Positions 1-8,564 of a stretch of DNA of 64,000 bases are shown piece by piece. Position 1 is the stretch's first letter. The number at the start of each line of letters is the position of its first letter. The translations under genes and the position numbers were made by a program. The DNA is from CBDAUN01 sp965214875 (GTDB lineage Bacteria; Pseudomonadota; Gammaproteobacteria; Arenicellales; JAJDZL01), in NCBI GenBank assembly GCA_965214875.1, contig OZ243980.1, positions 434,001 to 498,000 on the forward strand, in the 5' to 3' direction. The notes under the pieces are model-generated. The model made no database searches. It was not told the DNA's origin and saw only the letters and a list, made by a program, of their open reading frames with translations.

Positions 1-1457
1 AGATGGCCCTCCGCGGCGCCGCACCGCCGCATATACCCGCCAAGCTGCTCCAGGCCCTCTGCAATCGTGCGCTCCAGGCTCTTCCTTCTCAGCTTGCACT
101 CGACCGCCTCCCGCTGCCTTTGCTCGCCCCACTCGATCATCAGGTCTAAACGCCCCCGCCCCAGCCCGTACTCGCGCTCGATCCGCCCGCCCGCGTTCAC
201 CACCCGCTGCAAAAACGCCTGCAGCAAAAGCTGCGGCCCCGCCTCCCTATAGTCGAACCGCCCCACCCAGTGCTCCGAATGCTCCCGGAAAAAACCCTGG
301 AACGCCTCCATCAGACGGCCCATCATCAGCCTGCCGTCCTCCACGTACCACGCGGTCTGGAATGGCAGCGCCTCGTCGGCCGAGGTGATCAGCTCGCGCG
401 GCACCACCTCGCGGTAGATCGCGTTGGCGATCCGGATCGGCCCGCTCCGGGCGATCAGCCCCAGATCCCGCGCATACTGCACGTCGTCCGGAAGATAGGG
501 CGGCGCCTCGCCGCCGCTGACGATGGACTCGATCACCCGCTTGACGCGCGGCTCGCGAAGCTTGTCCGCCAGCTGGTCCAGATGCGTGTCGCGCCGAAGA
601 ATCAGCGCCTCCCTCGCATCGACGACATCGTTGCGACCGATCGTCGCCCCGAGGTCCCGAACCTTCTTCAGAACCTCCCTGGCCAGCGCGTTGACCAGCC
701 ACGGCTGCCCCGCGGTCGACTCCCACACCTCCGCCAGCGCCTCCCCGCTCCACGGCTGGCCGGTCTCTTCGGTATGCTGCAGCAGAAGCGATCGCACCTC
801 GGCCTCGCCGAAGTCCCCCAGCCGGATCGACTCGGCCTTGACGTTGAACGCGCTGCCGCCGGCGACCACCGCCCTCTCCGAGCCCGAATGGATCCGGTAG
901 TCGCGCACGTCGCGGATGCCGCACAGGATGCCGCTCTGCGGAAAGCGCTTCGGCCGCTGCGTGTAGCCCGCCCGCAGCTGGCGCAAGACCGAGATCAGCG
1001 TGTCGCCCACCAGCGCGTCGATCTCGTCGATCATCACCACCAGCGGCCGCGCATCGGCCGCCGACCAGCGCGCCAGCAGCTGGCGCAGCGCGCCATGCGC
1101 GCCGTGCGTGTCCAGAATGCCCGGCCAGGTGTCGTGCTCCAAAGTGCGGTCCTCCAAAGCCAGCGCCTCCTCGCCGAACTCGCCCAGAATCGCCTGCATC
1201 GCGACATGCGCGTCCTCGCGCGCCGCCTGGCCGGCCTCGACATTGACATACGCCGCCCGATAGCGCCCCGACGCGTTCAATTCGTCGCGCAAGGCCAATA
1301 GCGCCGAAGTCTTGCCCGTCTGACGCGGCGCATGCAAAATGAAGTAGCGCTTTTGCTCGATTAGACCGAACACTTCATCCCGGTCTATTCGCTCTAGCGG
1401 TGGAATATGGTAGTGGTCCCTCAGTATGGTAGGGCCGGCAGTGTTGAATGTTCGCAT
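1..1457 (-). CDS. AAA-type ATPase with C-terminal PD-(D/E)XK domain, copy 1 (3' end beyond window)
   Basis: Reading leftwards from an ATG at 1457, one frame stays open to the window edge. It encodes an ATPase with Walker A APRQTGKT near residue 43 and Walker B LVVMIDEID near residue 140, ending in RLDLMIEW...AVECKL, the D...ExK pattern of a PD-(D/E)XK nuclease fold. The stop lies outside the window. A second full-length copy lies at 46856-48412. From about position 930 down to 1 the two are almost identical, and so are the first 55 or so codons, but the stretch between (about 1000-1290) has diverged strongly. Proteins of this layout are usually annotated only as ATP-binding proteins and their job is unknown; a defence or mobile-element role is conceivable. 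The GC-rich forward frames over this gene are shadows. Confidence 0.82.
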   Translation of the reverse strand, partial: MRTFNTAGPTILRDHYHIPPLERIDRDEVFGLIEQKRYFILHAPRQTGKTSALLALRDELNASGRYRAAYVNVEAGQAAREDAHVAMQAILGEFGEEALALEDRTLEHDTWPGILDTHGAHGALRQLLARWSAADARPLVVMIDEIDALVGDTLISVLRQLRAGYTQRPKRFPQSGILCGIRDVRDYRIHSGSERAVVAGGSAFNVKAESIRLGDFGEAEVRSLLLQHTEETGQPWSGEALAEVWESTAGQPWLVNALAREVLKKVRDLGATIGRNDVVDAREALILRRDTHLDQLADKLREPRVKRVIESIVSGGEAPPYLPDDVQYARDLGLIARSGPIRIANAIYREVVPRELITSADEALPFQTAWYVEDGRLMMGRLMEAFQGFFREHSEHWVGRFDYREAGPQLLLQAFLQRVVNAGGRIEREYGLGRGRLDLMIEWGEQRQREAVECKLRRKSLERTIAEGLEQLGGYMRRCGAAEGH

Positions 1458-1862
1458 GATATCTCGATTATAGTGGACAAGCCCGCCTTCGGCGGCCACG
1501 CTTACGCGCAAAGAACTGCGTCGCGATCCTTTCAGTATCAATGACTTGCGATTTTAGTTCTTTATGAGCCCTCTAGCCCCGCGGCGGGGTCGCCATTAAC
1601 TTCAAAAACTACATAATATCAATTACTTATCAATTTATTTTCTGCAAAGTAGCCAAACTTGCATACTACGCTTTCAGCTAGTGAATGGCCGGTTTAGCAG
1701 CGAATTCGGAATTGGGCATAAATTGACTGACTCGCAATGAAATCATGCATATAGAATTCATTCTGGAGAATGCAGGAATAAACCCTTACCTTGCAATAAT
1801 TAGCCTGCCAGAACAGGCGACTGCTTTTTGACAATATGATCGCCAGTTCGGTAATTCCTTAC
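1458..1862. other. Intergenic stretch between ATPase copy 1 and the P450 gene
   Basis: No credible gene. It is AT-richer than its flanks and holds one copy of a short dispersed repeat at 1564-1649 (listed separately). It must contain the promoter of the leftward ATPase gene, but no convincing -35/-10 pair stands out. Confidence 0.6.
1564..1649 (+). repeat. Short dispersed repeat (MITE-like), copy 1
   Basis: About 86 bp, starting ATGAGCC, containing the GC-rich fold-back CCCCGCGGCGGGG, then AT-rich sequence, ending CTGCAAAG. A second, 102-bp copy lies at 46455-46556 with the same ends and order but internal divergence. That copy sits inside an IS481 end, which shows that the unit inserts. No coding potential. 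Confidence 0.55.
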
Positions 1863-3125
1863 TCAATGTGGTGTCATCTTGACTGACAAGCGCTTGATTC
1901 CGCCAACAAAATTCGATCGAACATATTCGACATCATCGGTGAGCTGAATTGATCTGACCCGCTTGACGAGCTCTTGCAGCAAGACGCGAAGCTCAAGGCG
2001 CGCCAGCCACATGCCAAGACAAACATGCGGGCCACCCTGACCAAAGGCCATATGGCGATTCGGGGCGCGATAAAGATCTACTTCGAATGGCTTTTCGAAA
2101 CGGCTTTCGTCCCGGTTCGCAGACACGAACCAGTAGACCACCTTATCGCCCTCTTTAACAGTTTTACCGTGTATCTGGAAGCTTTCAGCGGCGGTGCGTC
2201 GAAAATGCATTGTCGGCGAAGCCCAGCGAATGAATTCTTCAGTCGCTGATGCCCATAGCCGGTCATCAGCATGGCGCAGAATGTTTAGCAGTTCCGGCTT
2301 TTTTGCCAGCGCATGCATTGATGCCGAAAGAGTGTAGCGCGTGGTGTCGTTCCCGGCTGCTACGAGCAGACAAAAAAAGTTTCGAAATTCGATGTCGCTG
2401 ATAACCTCGCCATTTTCATTCGGTTGAACAATTAGGCTGAGTACGCCTTTGCTGTCATTTTGCGCGGCTTTTTCTTGCATCAGGCGCTTGGCATAGCTAT
2501 ATAGCTCAGCTCCTGCCGGCGAGCGAAACGGCATCAGCCGAAATGCGTCGGTATCGCTTTTGTCCAAGACCAATTTAGAGTATTCCGGGTCGGTATTGGC
2601 AATCAGTTCGTCGCCTTTAGCAACCAGCCAATCGAGGTCTTCAGCCGGTAGCCCTAGAACTCTGCCCAGCATTCGCATAGGCAATTGTCGGCTGATGTGG
2701 GTTGCCGCATCAAATTCGTCATGCGATAGGGCGTTGTCGAGAATTTCCTCACACAGCTGGCGGATGATGGCCTCTGACCGACCAATCACTTTTTTTGAAA
2801 ATGCTTTGTTAACGATATTTCGAGTGACGGAGTGTTCAGGCGGGTCGGTTTCCTGAAATGTTCTTCGAGCCATGTATTCTTCACGGCTTTGGTCTTCCAT
2901 CCGAATGCCCTGGGCTGAGCTCAGCAGTTCGGGATTTCGATTGTGTTTCAAGATATCGTCATAGCGGGTCAATGACCAGTAGCCTTTATAGTCGCCTCCA
3001 TCGCACCAGCAAAGCGGCTCTTCCTTGCGCATCCTGATGAAGGTATTGTGCGGGACGCCGTGGACAAAGGCATCGTGGCTGGACAGGTTTGCATGACCAT
3101 CATCGGTGGGATGCCAAATCGTCAT
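1863..3125 (-). CDS. Cytochrome P450
   Basis: A 420-residue bacterial class-I-type P450, a haem monooxygenase needing separate ferredoxin and reductase partners, none of which is visible here. The I-helix oxygen-binding motif AAGNDTT is near residue 255, the ExxR motif (EEFIR) near 296, and the haem-cysteine loop FGQGGPHVCLG near 360-370. The extra glycine in that loop (FGxGG-H-x-C-x-G) is typical of the CYP111/CYP124/CYP125/CYP142 group, which hydroxylates terpenoid, branched-lipid or sterol side chains; that substrate idea is inference. Length is normal. The ATG at 3125 has only a weak ribosome binding site. It lies 233 bp downstream of the acetoacetate-decarboxylase-like gene on the same strand, so the two may be co-expressed. 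Confidence 0.93.
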   Translation of the reverse strand: MTIWHPTDDGHANLSSHDAFVHGVPHNTFIRMRKEEPLCWCDGGDYKGYWSLTRYDDILKHNRNPELLSSAQGIRMEDQSREEYMARRTFQETDPPEHSVTRNIVNKAFSKKVIGRSEAIIRQLCEEILDNALSHDEFDAATHISRQLPMRMLGRVLGLPAEDLDWLVAKGDELIANTDPEYSKLVLDKSDTDAFRLMPFRSPAGAELYSYAKRLMQEKAAQNDSKGVLSLIVQPNENGEVISDIEFRNFFCLLVAAGNDTTRYTLSASMHALAKKPELLNILRHADDRLWASATEEFIRWASPTMHFRRTAAESFQIHGKTVKEGDKVVYWFVSANRDESRFEKPFEVDLYRAPNRHMAFGQGGPHVCLGMWLARLELRVLLQELVKRVRSIQLTDDVEYVRSNFVGGIKRLSVKMTPH

Positions 3126-3358
3126 GTGATGCCATCCTCTGCGCTTTGGTGGTGTTTCAACGTCAACTTATTATTCGTCATGATTGCCAATTGGCAGATT
3201 TTAATGCCGAATGAAAATGCATCCTGCGGCTTGAATGGTGAATTTGTGCCTCGCAGGGTCCAAAAAATTCCCCCAAATTGTGCTGGCGGCGAGTTGTCAG
3301 ATGTTTGTTTTGGATTCTATCCATTTAATGACAGCACAATGCAGCGGGCAAAAGCGAT

Positions 3359-4168
3359 TCAACCAATCTGGGGCAGGTTGCGCCGCCTAATTGTCGTGCC
3401 GCCTCTCCAAGAAAAAGCGATTTCTCGCCAATATCCGGCAATCTTGTCCACAGGTTCGAGGCGCGTGAGTTCCTCGACCGGAGAATCGAATAGCTGTAAA
3501 TCGAAATCACCCGTAAACGAGCGTCCGACTTCAGCTTGATAGGCGCTCATTGTCACCAGTTCATCTAGACTGTCTTCACCAATGCCTTCGATCGATGGCA
3601 TCCAGCGATTATGAAGCATTGGATGGCTGTTGACAAAACCGGAGTGGTCGCACTTGGCGGCTATCTCGAAACTTGCATGGATGAGTTTATGATCGTAGGC
3701 CGAAACGCTTGCCCCGAAACGACCGCCGGGCTCAAGGCGTGGACCCGCCCGCCCCACGGTGATTGGTCGCGACATGTAGATCGATGCCAGCTTTTTCGGA
3801 TATCCCTGATGATGTCCGCGCACCATCGCATAGTCGGAGTCGACCCAGATATATACGCAGCGAGAATAGATCTTGCCCTGGTATTTGCACCTGACGACCA
3901 CAAACACCTCCATGTACTGGCTGCGCGCAGGATCTAAAATTTCACTGTAGTCGTCTCGGCAATTTTGCCAGTCGGCCCAAATGACTGCGACTGCGCCCGG
4001 CCTGTCGTCTGCTGGTTCAAGGTAGTCGGGCAGCAGTTCTGCGACACGCTCAGGCTTAGTCATGTATTCAAGAGTCAGGGTCGCGCCTGAATAGTGCCAA
4101 GGCGTATCAGGAACCAATGAAGCTTTTCCAGTGGCGGACCGGGGAAACATGAAACCTTTAAGTGACAT
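3359..4168 (-). CDS. Acetoacetate decarboxylase family protein
   Basis: A 269-residue protein of the acetoacetate decarboxylase family (PF06314). The segment GYPKK near residues 118-123 matches the family loop carrying the Schiff-base lysine and its neighbour that lowers the pKa; Arg/Glu-rich strands precede it. Start chosen at the ATG at 4168, preceded by GGAGA about 7 bases upstream; an in-frame upstream extension to 4237 lacks a ribosome binding site and homologous character. True acetoacetate decarboxylases make acetone, but many relatives act as decarboxylases, dehydratases or aldolases on other keto acids, so substrate is not assigned. It is divergent from the FAH-family gene at 4319, with about 150 bp of shared promoter region, and upstream of the P450. 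The three probably form one catabolic locus. Confidence 0.88.
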   Translation of the reverse strand: MSLKGFMFPRSATGKASLVPDTPWHYSGATLTLEYMTKPERVAELLPDYLEPADDRPGAVAVIWADWQNCRDDYSEILDPARSQYMEVFVVVRCKYQGKIYSRCVYIWVDSDYAMVRGHHQGYPKKLASIYMSRPITVGRAGPRLEPGGRFGASVSAYDHKLIHASFEIAAKCDHSGFVNSHPMLHNRWMPSIEGIGEDSLDELVTMSAYQAEVGRSFTGDFDLQLFDSPVEELTRLEPVDKIAGYWREIAFSWRGGTTIRRRNLPQIG

Positions 4169-4318
4169 TGCAGATTCTCCACACGTGATAGCTGTGCAAA
4201 TCGATTTCCATTTGACGAGGATTTTGACGCGTTGCAATAAAACGATCTTGCTATGATATTACCTCCTGAGCGGTCCATGCGTTTCAGTCAGCGAAATTGA
4301 GCAAAAACGGAGGTGAAT

Positions 4319-5209
4319 ATGCGCGAATATCGGCGAATCCTTCTGGATGGCTATCCAAACGTGGTCGAGCGGCAAGGCGGTCATCTGTTGGCAGGAGACG
4401 GACGCACGATCAGCATCGAAGATGCGGTGCATCTTGCGCCAGTCGAGCCGCGCAAAATCATCTGTGTTCACCTGAATTACAAAAGCCGGGTGGAAGAGTA
4501 CATGACGAAACTGCCGCCCGCACCGACGTTTTTTCAAAAGCCTGTTACTGCACTTTGCGGCCACAAGGCCAATGTCGTGCGCCCAAAACGCTGTGAATGG
4601 CTGAACTACGAAGGTGAAATCGCGATTGTCATCGGCCGGCATTGCCGCAATATCAGCCAGGCAGAGGCGGGCGGCTACATTGCAGGATATGCCGTTTCGA
4701 ACGACTATGGTCTGCATGATTTTCGCGACACGGATGCCGGCTCTATGCTAAGGGTGAAAGGCTCCGACACATTGTGTCCGGTCGGCCCTGGGCTGGTAAT
4801 GGGCTGGGATTTTCGAAACAAGCAAATCCGCACCCTTGTCAATGGTGAAGTCAAGCAAGACGGCAATACCAGCGAAATGGAGTGGGATATGCACTATCTG
4901 GTCGCCGACATCGCAAGAAACATCACCTTGGAGCCTGGCGACTTGCTACTTTCCGGCACGCCGGCCAACAGCCGGCCAGTCAAGCCTGGCGATGTCGTTA
5001 CAGTTGAAGTCGAAGGTCTTGGCGAACTGACCAATACCGTGGTTGAGGGTCCGGCGGAGATTCGCGAGGACATTGGACATCAGCCGATGACCACCGAAGA
5101 GGTGGTATCAACAGCGATGGGCGGCGATTGGGAATTTCGCGGAATCAGGGCGCCGAAAGGACCCGGTGCCGCGCATTACAAGAGTCGACTGGATGAGGGG
5201 GCGGGTTGA
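4319..5209 (+). CDS. Fumarylacetoacetate hydrolase (FAH) family protein
   Basis: A 296-residue FAH-superfamily enzyme. An N-terminal part of about 60 residues leads into the catalytic domain, with the metal-binding acidic signature NYEGEIA near residues 95-101, a second acidic stretch in the DYGLHDFRD region, and the C-terminal loop LLSGTPA near 217 seen in HpcE/HpaG-type isomerase-decarboxylases. Family members cleave or isomerise C-C bonds in beta-diketo or hydroxymuconate acids. The ATG at 4319 is preferred over the in-frame GTG at 4313 because GGAGGTGA (4309-4316) sits at proper spacing for the ATG and overlaps the GTG. It is divergently arranged with the acetoacetate-decarboxylase-like gene. 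The actual substrate is unknown. Confidence 0.9.
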   Translation: MREYRRILLDGYPNVVERQGGHLLAGDGRTISIEDAVHLAPVEPRKIICVHLNYKSRVEEYMTKLPPAPTFFQKPVTALCGHKANVVRPKRCEWLNYEGEIAIVIGRHCRNISQAEAGGYIAGYAVSNDYGLHDFRDTDAGSMLRVKGSDTLCPVGPGLVMGWDFRNKQIRTLVNGEVKQDGNTSEMEWDMHYLVADIARNITLEPGDLLLSGTPANSRPVKPGDVVTVEVEGLGELTNTVVEGPAEIREDIGHQPMTTEEVVSTAMGGDWEFRGIRAPKGPGAAHYKSRLDEGAG

Positions 5210-5651
5210 TTGCACGCGTCGGCTTTGATGGTTTAACTCGCGTGATGGAAAGCGTCGAGACAGTATCTTTTGCATCCCCAATCATAAACCGGCATCGGTG
5301 CGATTATCGCCACGCCGCTTTCGCTTGCAAATGCAAGACTTGAATCGATCGCAAATATTTTGCGATCGACTTCTGTAAGCTCTTGGCAAATTCATCATCA
5401 GAGCACCGTGATGCAAGGTTCGCCGTGATGATGAATGGGGTGGGCAAAGTGCCCATCTGCTCAATCTGCCTATCATGCACAAAGGGGTTTTTGCCTGGCT
5501 AAGTTTTTTCGAGCCAGTGAGGTTCGTTGTACTTGTTCTGCAGCCTGCGTTCCCGGATCAACCTGCGGGTAGTGGCTCAGTTTGAAAGTTTGCCTATTTT
5601 TGACAGGAAAACTGGTAGAATAAAGAAAAATGCAACCATGAGGAAAACACA
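5210..5651. other. Intergenic stretch without recognisable gene
   Basis: About 440 bp between the FAH gene and the signal-peptide gene. No open frame has family-like sequence or a ribosome binding site. The last 40 bp carry a GAGGA ribosome binding site for the gene starting at 5652. Confidence 0.5.
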
Positions 5652-6327
5652 ATGAAGCAATTGCTCACCCCCCCCCTCCCTCGCTAAACTGACAGTCCTG
5701 CTGCTGGCGGCGCTTGCGGCCCCGGTGCAGGCGCAGCTGCTGGTCATTCCGGCGACCACCGGCCCGGAGGCTTGCGTACAAGGCGGCTGGTCAGAGATAG
5801 ACGCGGGGCCATCTACAGCGATGCCCACAAAAAGCGAGTACTCAGCCGAATTTTCGCGCGCGACACTTTTCGATATTCGAAGCCTTACGGGCGATGACAG
5901 CTTAACATCAGCAACCGTTTATATGGCGATTCAGAAAAGCGGGGTTCGCACGGCATTGCAGGTAAAAAATTTGGGAACGGCAACCCAGGGAACCGATATC
6001 TCTCGACAAACCGTCAACTTCAGCAACTTAGAGAAGAATACGCGCTATGTAGTCATTCTATATTTGACATTGGACAACCCTTTCTACCGCCATTGCTTCA
6101 AGACCCGCGGCGAGTTCTCGACCGCGGAGCAGAACCTGAAGGCTGACGGCGCGGCCAATCTAGATAACTTTAGCCGCACCGGGTGCTTTGCGGTGGCCCG
6201 CACCCGGCAGGACGTTGAGGACTGCATGTGCAACGGCACCAGGGGCGGAACCCGGATCCTCGCCGGCCAGACTACGGCGAGCCAGGCGCAAAGGCAGCAT
6301 TGGGGATGCCCGGACCTCAGCAGCTGA
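5652..6327 (+). pseudogene. Exported protein of unknown function, out of frame at a C9 tract (broken or phase-variable)
   Basis: An ATG at 5652 with GAGGA upstream begins MKQLLTPP, but a run of nine C (5668-5676) puts it out of frame and it stops at a TAA after 11 codons. Removing one C (or adding two) joins it to the long downstream frame. That gives a typical signal peptide, with a hydrophobic core LTVLLLAALAAPVQA and likely cleavage before QLLVIP, followed by about 200 residues. The mature part has several cysteines, with a C-terminal block GCFAVARTR..DVEDCMCNG and a final WGC. No family is recognised. The long frame ends at 6327. The reading may be a real phase-off state, a fixed frameshift, or a homopolymer sequencing error. 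Confidence 0.6.
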
Positions 6328-6549
6328 TCCATCTGATCCATCCGGTCATCGGGAGCGCGGGCCGCGCGACGGCGTCAAGCTGGCACCGGATACCAGTGGA
6401 ATATCGCGGAACATCCCGGATACAGGGCGGCCCCGCGGCCGCCTTGTTCTGCCATGCGTCTTGGCGATTTTCAAACTGGGACACTACCAACCTGCGAGCG
6501 CAAGATCGATTGCCGGCGCGCACTGCAGATTCGATCAGCGTCCGTTCAA

Positions 6550-7643
6550 TCAGGTGCGCTGTGCATGGCTGCCTCCAAGTCGGTGTGTCCGCAGTCGCAC
6601 TGCGCTAAGCAAGCGCATACTTGTCTCGTAATCGCCACTGCCGATCGCAAAGGCACTGATCGCGTTCGGCAGTGCCTTTGCGATCGGTAAGCCGGCTGTT
6701 CTCATGATAGTAGCAGAATCATTATCGCTATTCGTCGTTTTGCTTATTCCGTCAACCGCCTTGCGCGCAAGCACTATGCGGCCAGCCCCGACAAAGGCCA
6801 ACATGGTGTGACAGTCGTTGAAGCTGTAGAACCCGTACTTTGGGAGCATCGTCTGCCATTTTTTGCAAGCGCTCTCCCATCGGTCTTCGATTTCGATGCC
6901 GCGCAGGGATGGCTGCCATAGCAGTGCGCAGGAATCAGTCATCTCTAGCGGATCTTCTGCAATAGCCCGAGGTGCCACGAGTTGTGAGTGACAAAGTCGA
7001 CAGCCGCAGGCCAGTCTGACTCGCACGACTCATGCCACTTGATTCCTTCATGCCGCCTTCCTTGCATTTCCAATACATGGGTAACGGCGAGGATCGCCCA
7101 GGCATCCACCTTGTTCGGTTCGAGTGCGCACAGTCCTGATTGCTAGGCTTTAGCGTACTCGCCGCAACTCTCAAGCCTGAACGCAAGCATGCCAAGCAAG
7201 GAACCGTAGCCAGGAACATCGCTGTCGTAGCTTGCAAGGGCCCGCGCCGCGCAGTCGCGAAGATGCGCAACCTGCAAAGCCAGAAGATCTCACGGATTTT
7301 CGCGGAGTATTGATTCAAGGATGTTGATTGAATGACGGAAGCGACCTTCCGACCATGCACACATTACCGCAACATGGCTTCTTTCTCGCTCGTTGCCTGT
7401 TTCGGCTGCGGCAGCAGCTAGCGCAAGTTGAAATTCTTCCATGCGTTTGCCATCGTCCATCGACCGGTGACTGTAGGCCCGAAGAGCGTTTCCCATGACA
7501 AATTCTGGATCTTGCGTTAAAGCCGATTCAATCGTTTCCAGTGTTCCGCCCCGATAGGTGAGACGCTGAAACAAGGCGTACTCATACAGTTGCAGCGATT
7601 CGGCTCTGCCTGCTGCGGCAGGAACACCGCGCAAGTCTCGCAT
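6550..7643 (-). pseudogene. Tetratricopeptide-repeat protein (TTC38-like) pseudogene
   Basis: Three consecutive minus-strand segments in different frames resemble successive parts of one TTC38-type TPR protein. They are 7290-7643 (SALTQDPEFVMGNALRAY), 6935-7290 after a frame change (reads like DSDVPGYGSLLGMLAF and HESCESDWPA..FVTHNSWH), and 6550-7020 (YGFYSFNDCHTMLAFVGAGR, ending HRLGGSHAQR). Frame changes lie near 7310 and 7000 and the protein is cut short at the C-terminus, so it is inactive. The last segment contains an 18-bp inverted repeat not expected in this family. TTC38-like proteins are soluble helical-repeat proteins with no firm bacterial function. The identification rests on recalled family motifs. 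Confidence 0.7.
6641..6687. repeat. Perfect 18-bp inverted repeat with 11-nt loop
   Basis: CCGATCGCAAAGGCACTG (6641-6658) is the exact reverse complement of 6670-6687, separated by 11 bases. It lies inside the TTC38-like pseudogene between residues reading GLP and GSGDYE, where relatives have only a few residues, so it looks like a local inverted duplication. No run of T follows on either strand, so it does not look like a classical terminator. Confidence 0.75.
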
Positions 7644-7666
7644 TTGAGGCGCGCCGTATCCCGCCT

Positions 7667-7828
7667 TTATCCGCTATCGGTGTTTGATGGTTTTTGGTAT
7701 TTCTGCCAGCGGCGAAGGCGACGCAGTGCGGCATAGAAGTTTATTGCCAGTACCCCGAGAGCAAAGGCATAGGCGCTCCAGACGTAGCCGCCGTAGCCGC
7801 TCATGGAAATGAACTCGGCGAAGTTCAT
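7667..7828 (-). CDS. ccmD: Cytochrome c maturation protein CcmD (haem exporter)
   Basis: A 53-residue protein: short N-terminus (MNFAEFISMSGYGGYVW), one membrane helix (about residues 17-35, YAFALGVLAINFYAAL) and a basic, charged C-terminus (RRLRRWQKYQK), the standard CcmD layout. CcmD is needed for release of holo-CcmE from the CcmABC haem-handling complex in the inner membrane. The ATG at 7828 overlaps the ccmC stop by four bases (ATGA), so the two are translationally coupled. ccmE and later ccm genes do not follow; the next sequence is the TPR pseudogene, so the rest of the pathway must be encoded elsewhere or be lost. Confidence 0.88.
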   Translation of the reverse strand: MNFAEFISMSGYGGYVWSAYAFALGVLAINFYAALRRLRRWQKYQKPSNTDSG

Positions 7829-8562
7829 GGCATTCGACCGAGTTTGCGCACCCAGCGACTCGAGTGCTCCTGCTCCAAGATTAGCATCCGTGTACGCATC
7901 ATGGTTATCGTTAAGAACAGCAGCATGAAAGCCACGGCCATGACCAGAAGCGGAGCGAGCATGCTGGCATGGATTGACGGGATGCCGAACTTGCTGACCG
8001 AGGCCGGCTGGTGCAGCGAGTTCCACCACACGACCGAGTAGTGGATGATTGGGATGTTGACCACGCCCGCCAACAGCAATATGGCGCCAGCCTGGCGGGC
8101 TTTGTTGCGATCCGGTATGGCCGACTCAAGCGCCATAAAGCCGAGATACAGAAATAGCAAGATGAGCTCGGAAGTAAGTCTGGCATCCCAGGCCCACCAT
8201 GCGCCCCACATCGGCTTGCCCCAGATTGAGCCGGTAACTAGCGTGATCAAAGTGAACGAGGCCCCGATCGCCGCTGCTGCTGTGCAGACAAGATGGGCTA
8301 GCCTGATGCGCCAGATAAGGCCGATTGCGCCGGAAATCGCCATGAACACATAGATAAACATAGACATCCATGCAGACGGCACATGTACGAACATGATGCG
8401 ATAAGCATCTTTTTGCTGATAGTCGATGGGGGCGACCACCAGGCCAAGATAGAGCCCCGCCAGAATCAGCGCCAGTGCGGACCAGCCGAACCACGGCGTG
8501 AGCCGCCCCGCAAGCTGATAAAAGTGCGGCGGTGAACCGAGACGGTGAAACCATACCCGCAT
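7825..8562 (-). CDS. ccmC: Haem-delivery protein CcmC of cytochrome c maturation
   Basis: A 245-residue, six-helix inner-membrane protein that delivers haem to CcmE. The tryptophan-rich WWD signature is present (MWGAWWAWDARLTSELILL), together with the two haem-ligand histidine regions, MFVHVPSAW and IIHYSVVWWNSLHQ. The start at 8562 (MRVWFHRLGSPP) fits the family; a longer in-frame reading to 8727 runs into ccmB coding sequence and is rejected. It begins 2 bp after the ccmB stop and overlaps ccmD, in the operon order ccmA-ccmB-ccmC-ccmD. Confidence 0.96.
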   Translation of the reverse strand: MRVWFHRLGSPPHFYQLAGRLTPWFGWSALALILAGLYLGLVVAPIDYQQKDAYRIMFVHVPSAWMSMFIYVFMAISGAIGLIWRIRLAHLVCTAAAAIGASFTLITLVTGSIWGKPMWGAWWAWDARLTSELILLFLYLGFMALESAIPDRNKARQAGAILLLAGVVNIPIIHYSVVWWNSLHQPASVSKFGIPSIHASMLAPLLVMAVAFMLLFLTITMMRTRMLILEQEHSSRWVRKLGRMP

Positions 8563-8564
8563 GA

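Noticed and set aside
270..1301. 343-residue forward frame opposite ATPase copy 1, and the mirrored 364-residue frame at 46949-48043
   Set aside because: Arg/Gln/Pro-rich antisense shadows of the GC-rich ATPase gene. They appear in both copies only because the copies are near-identical.
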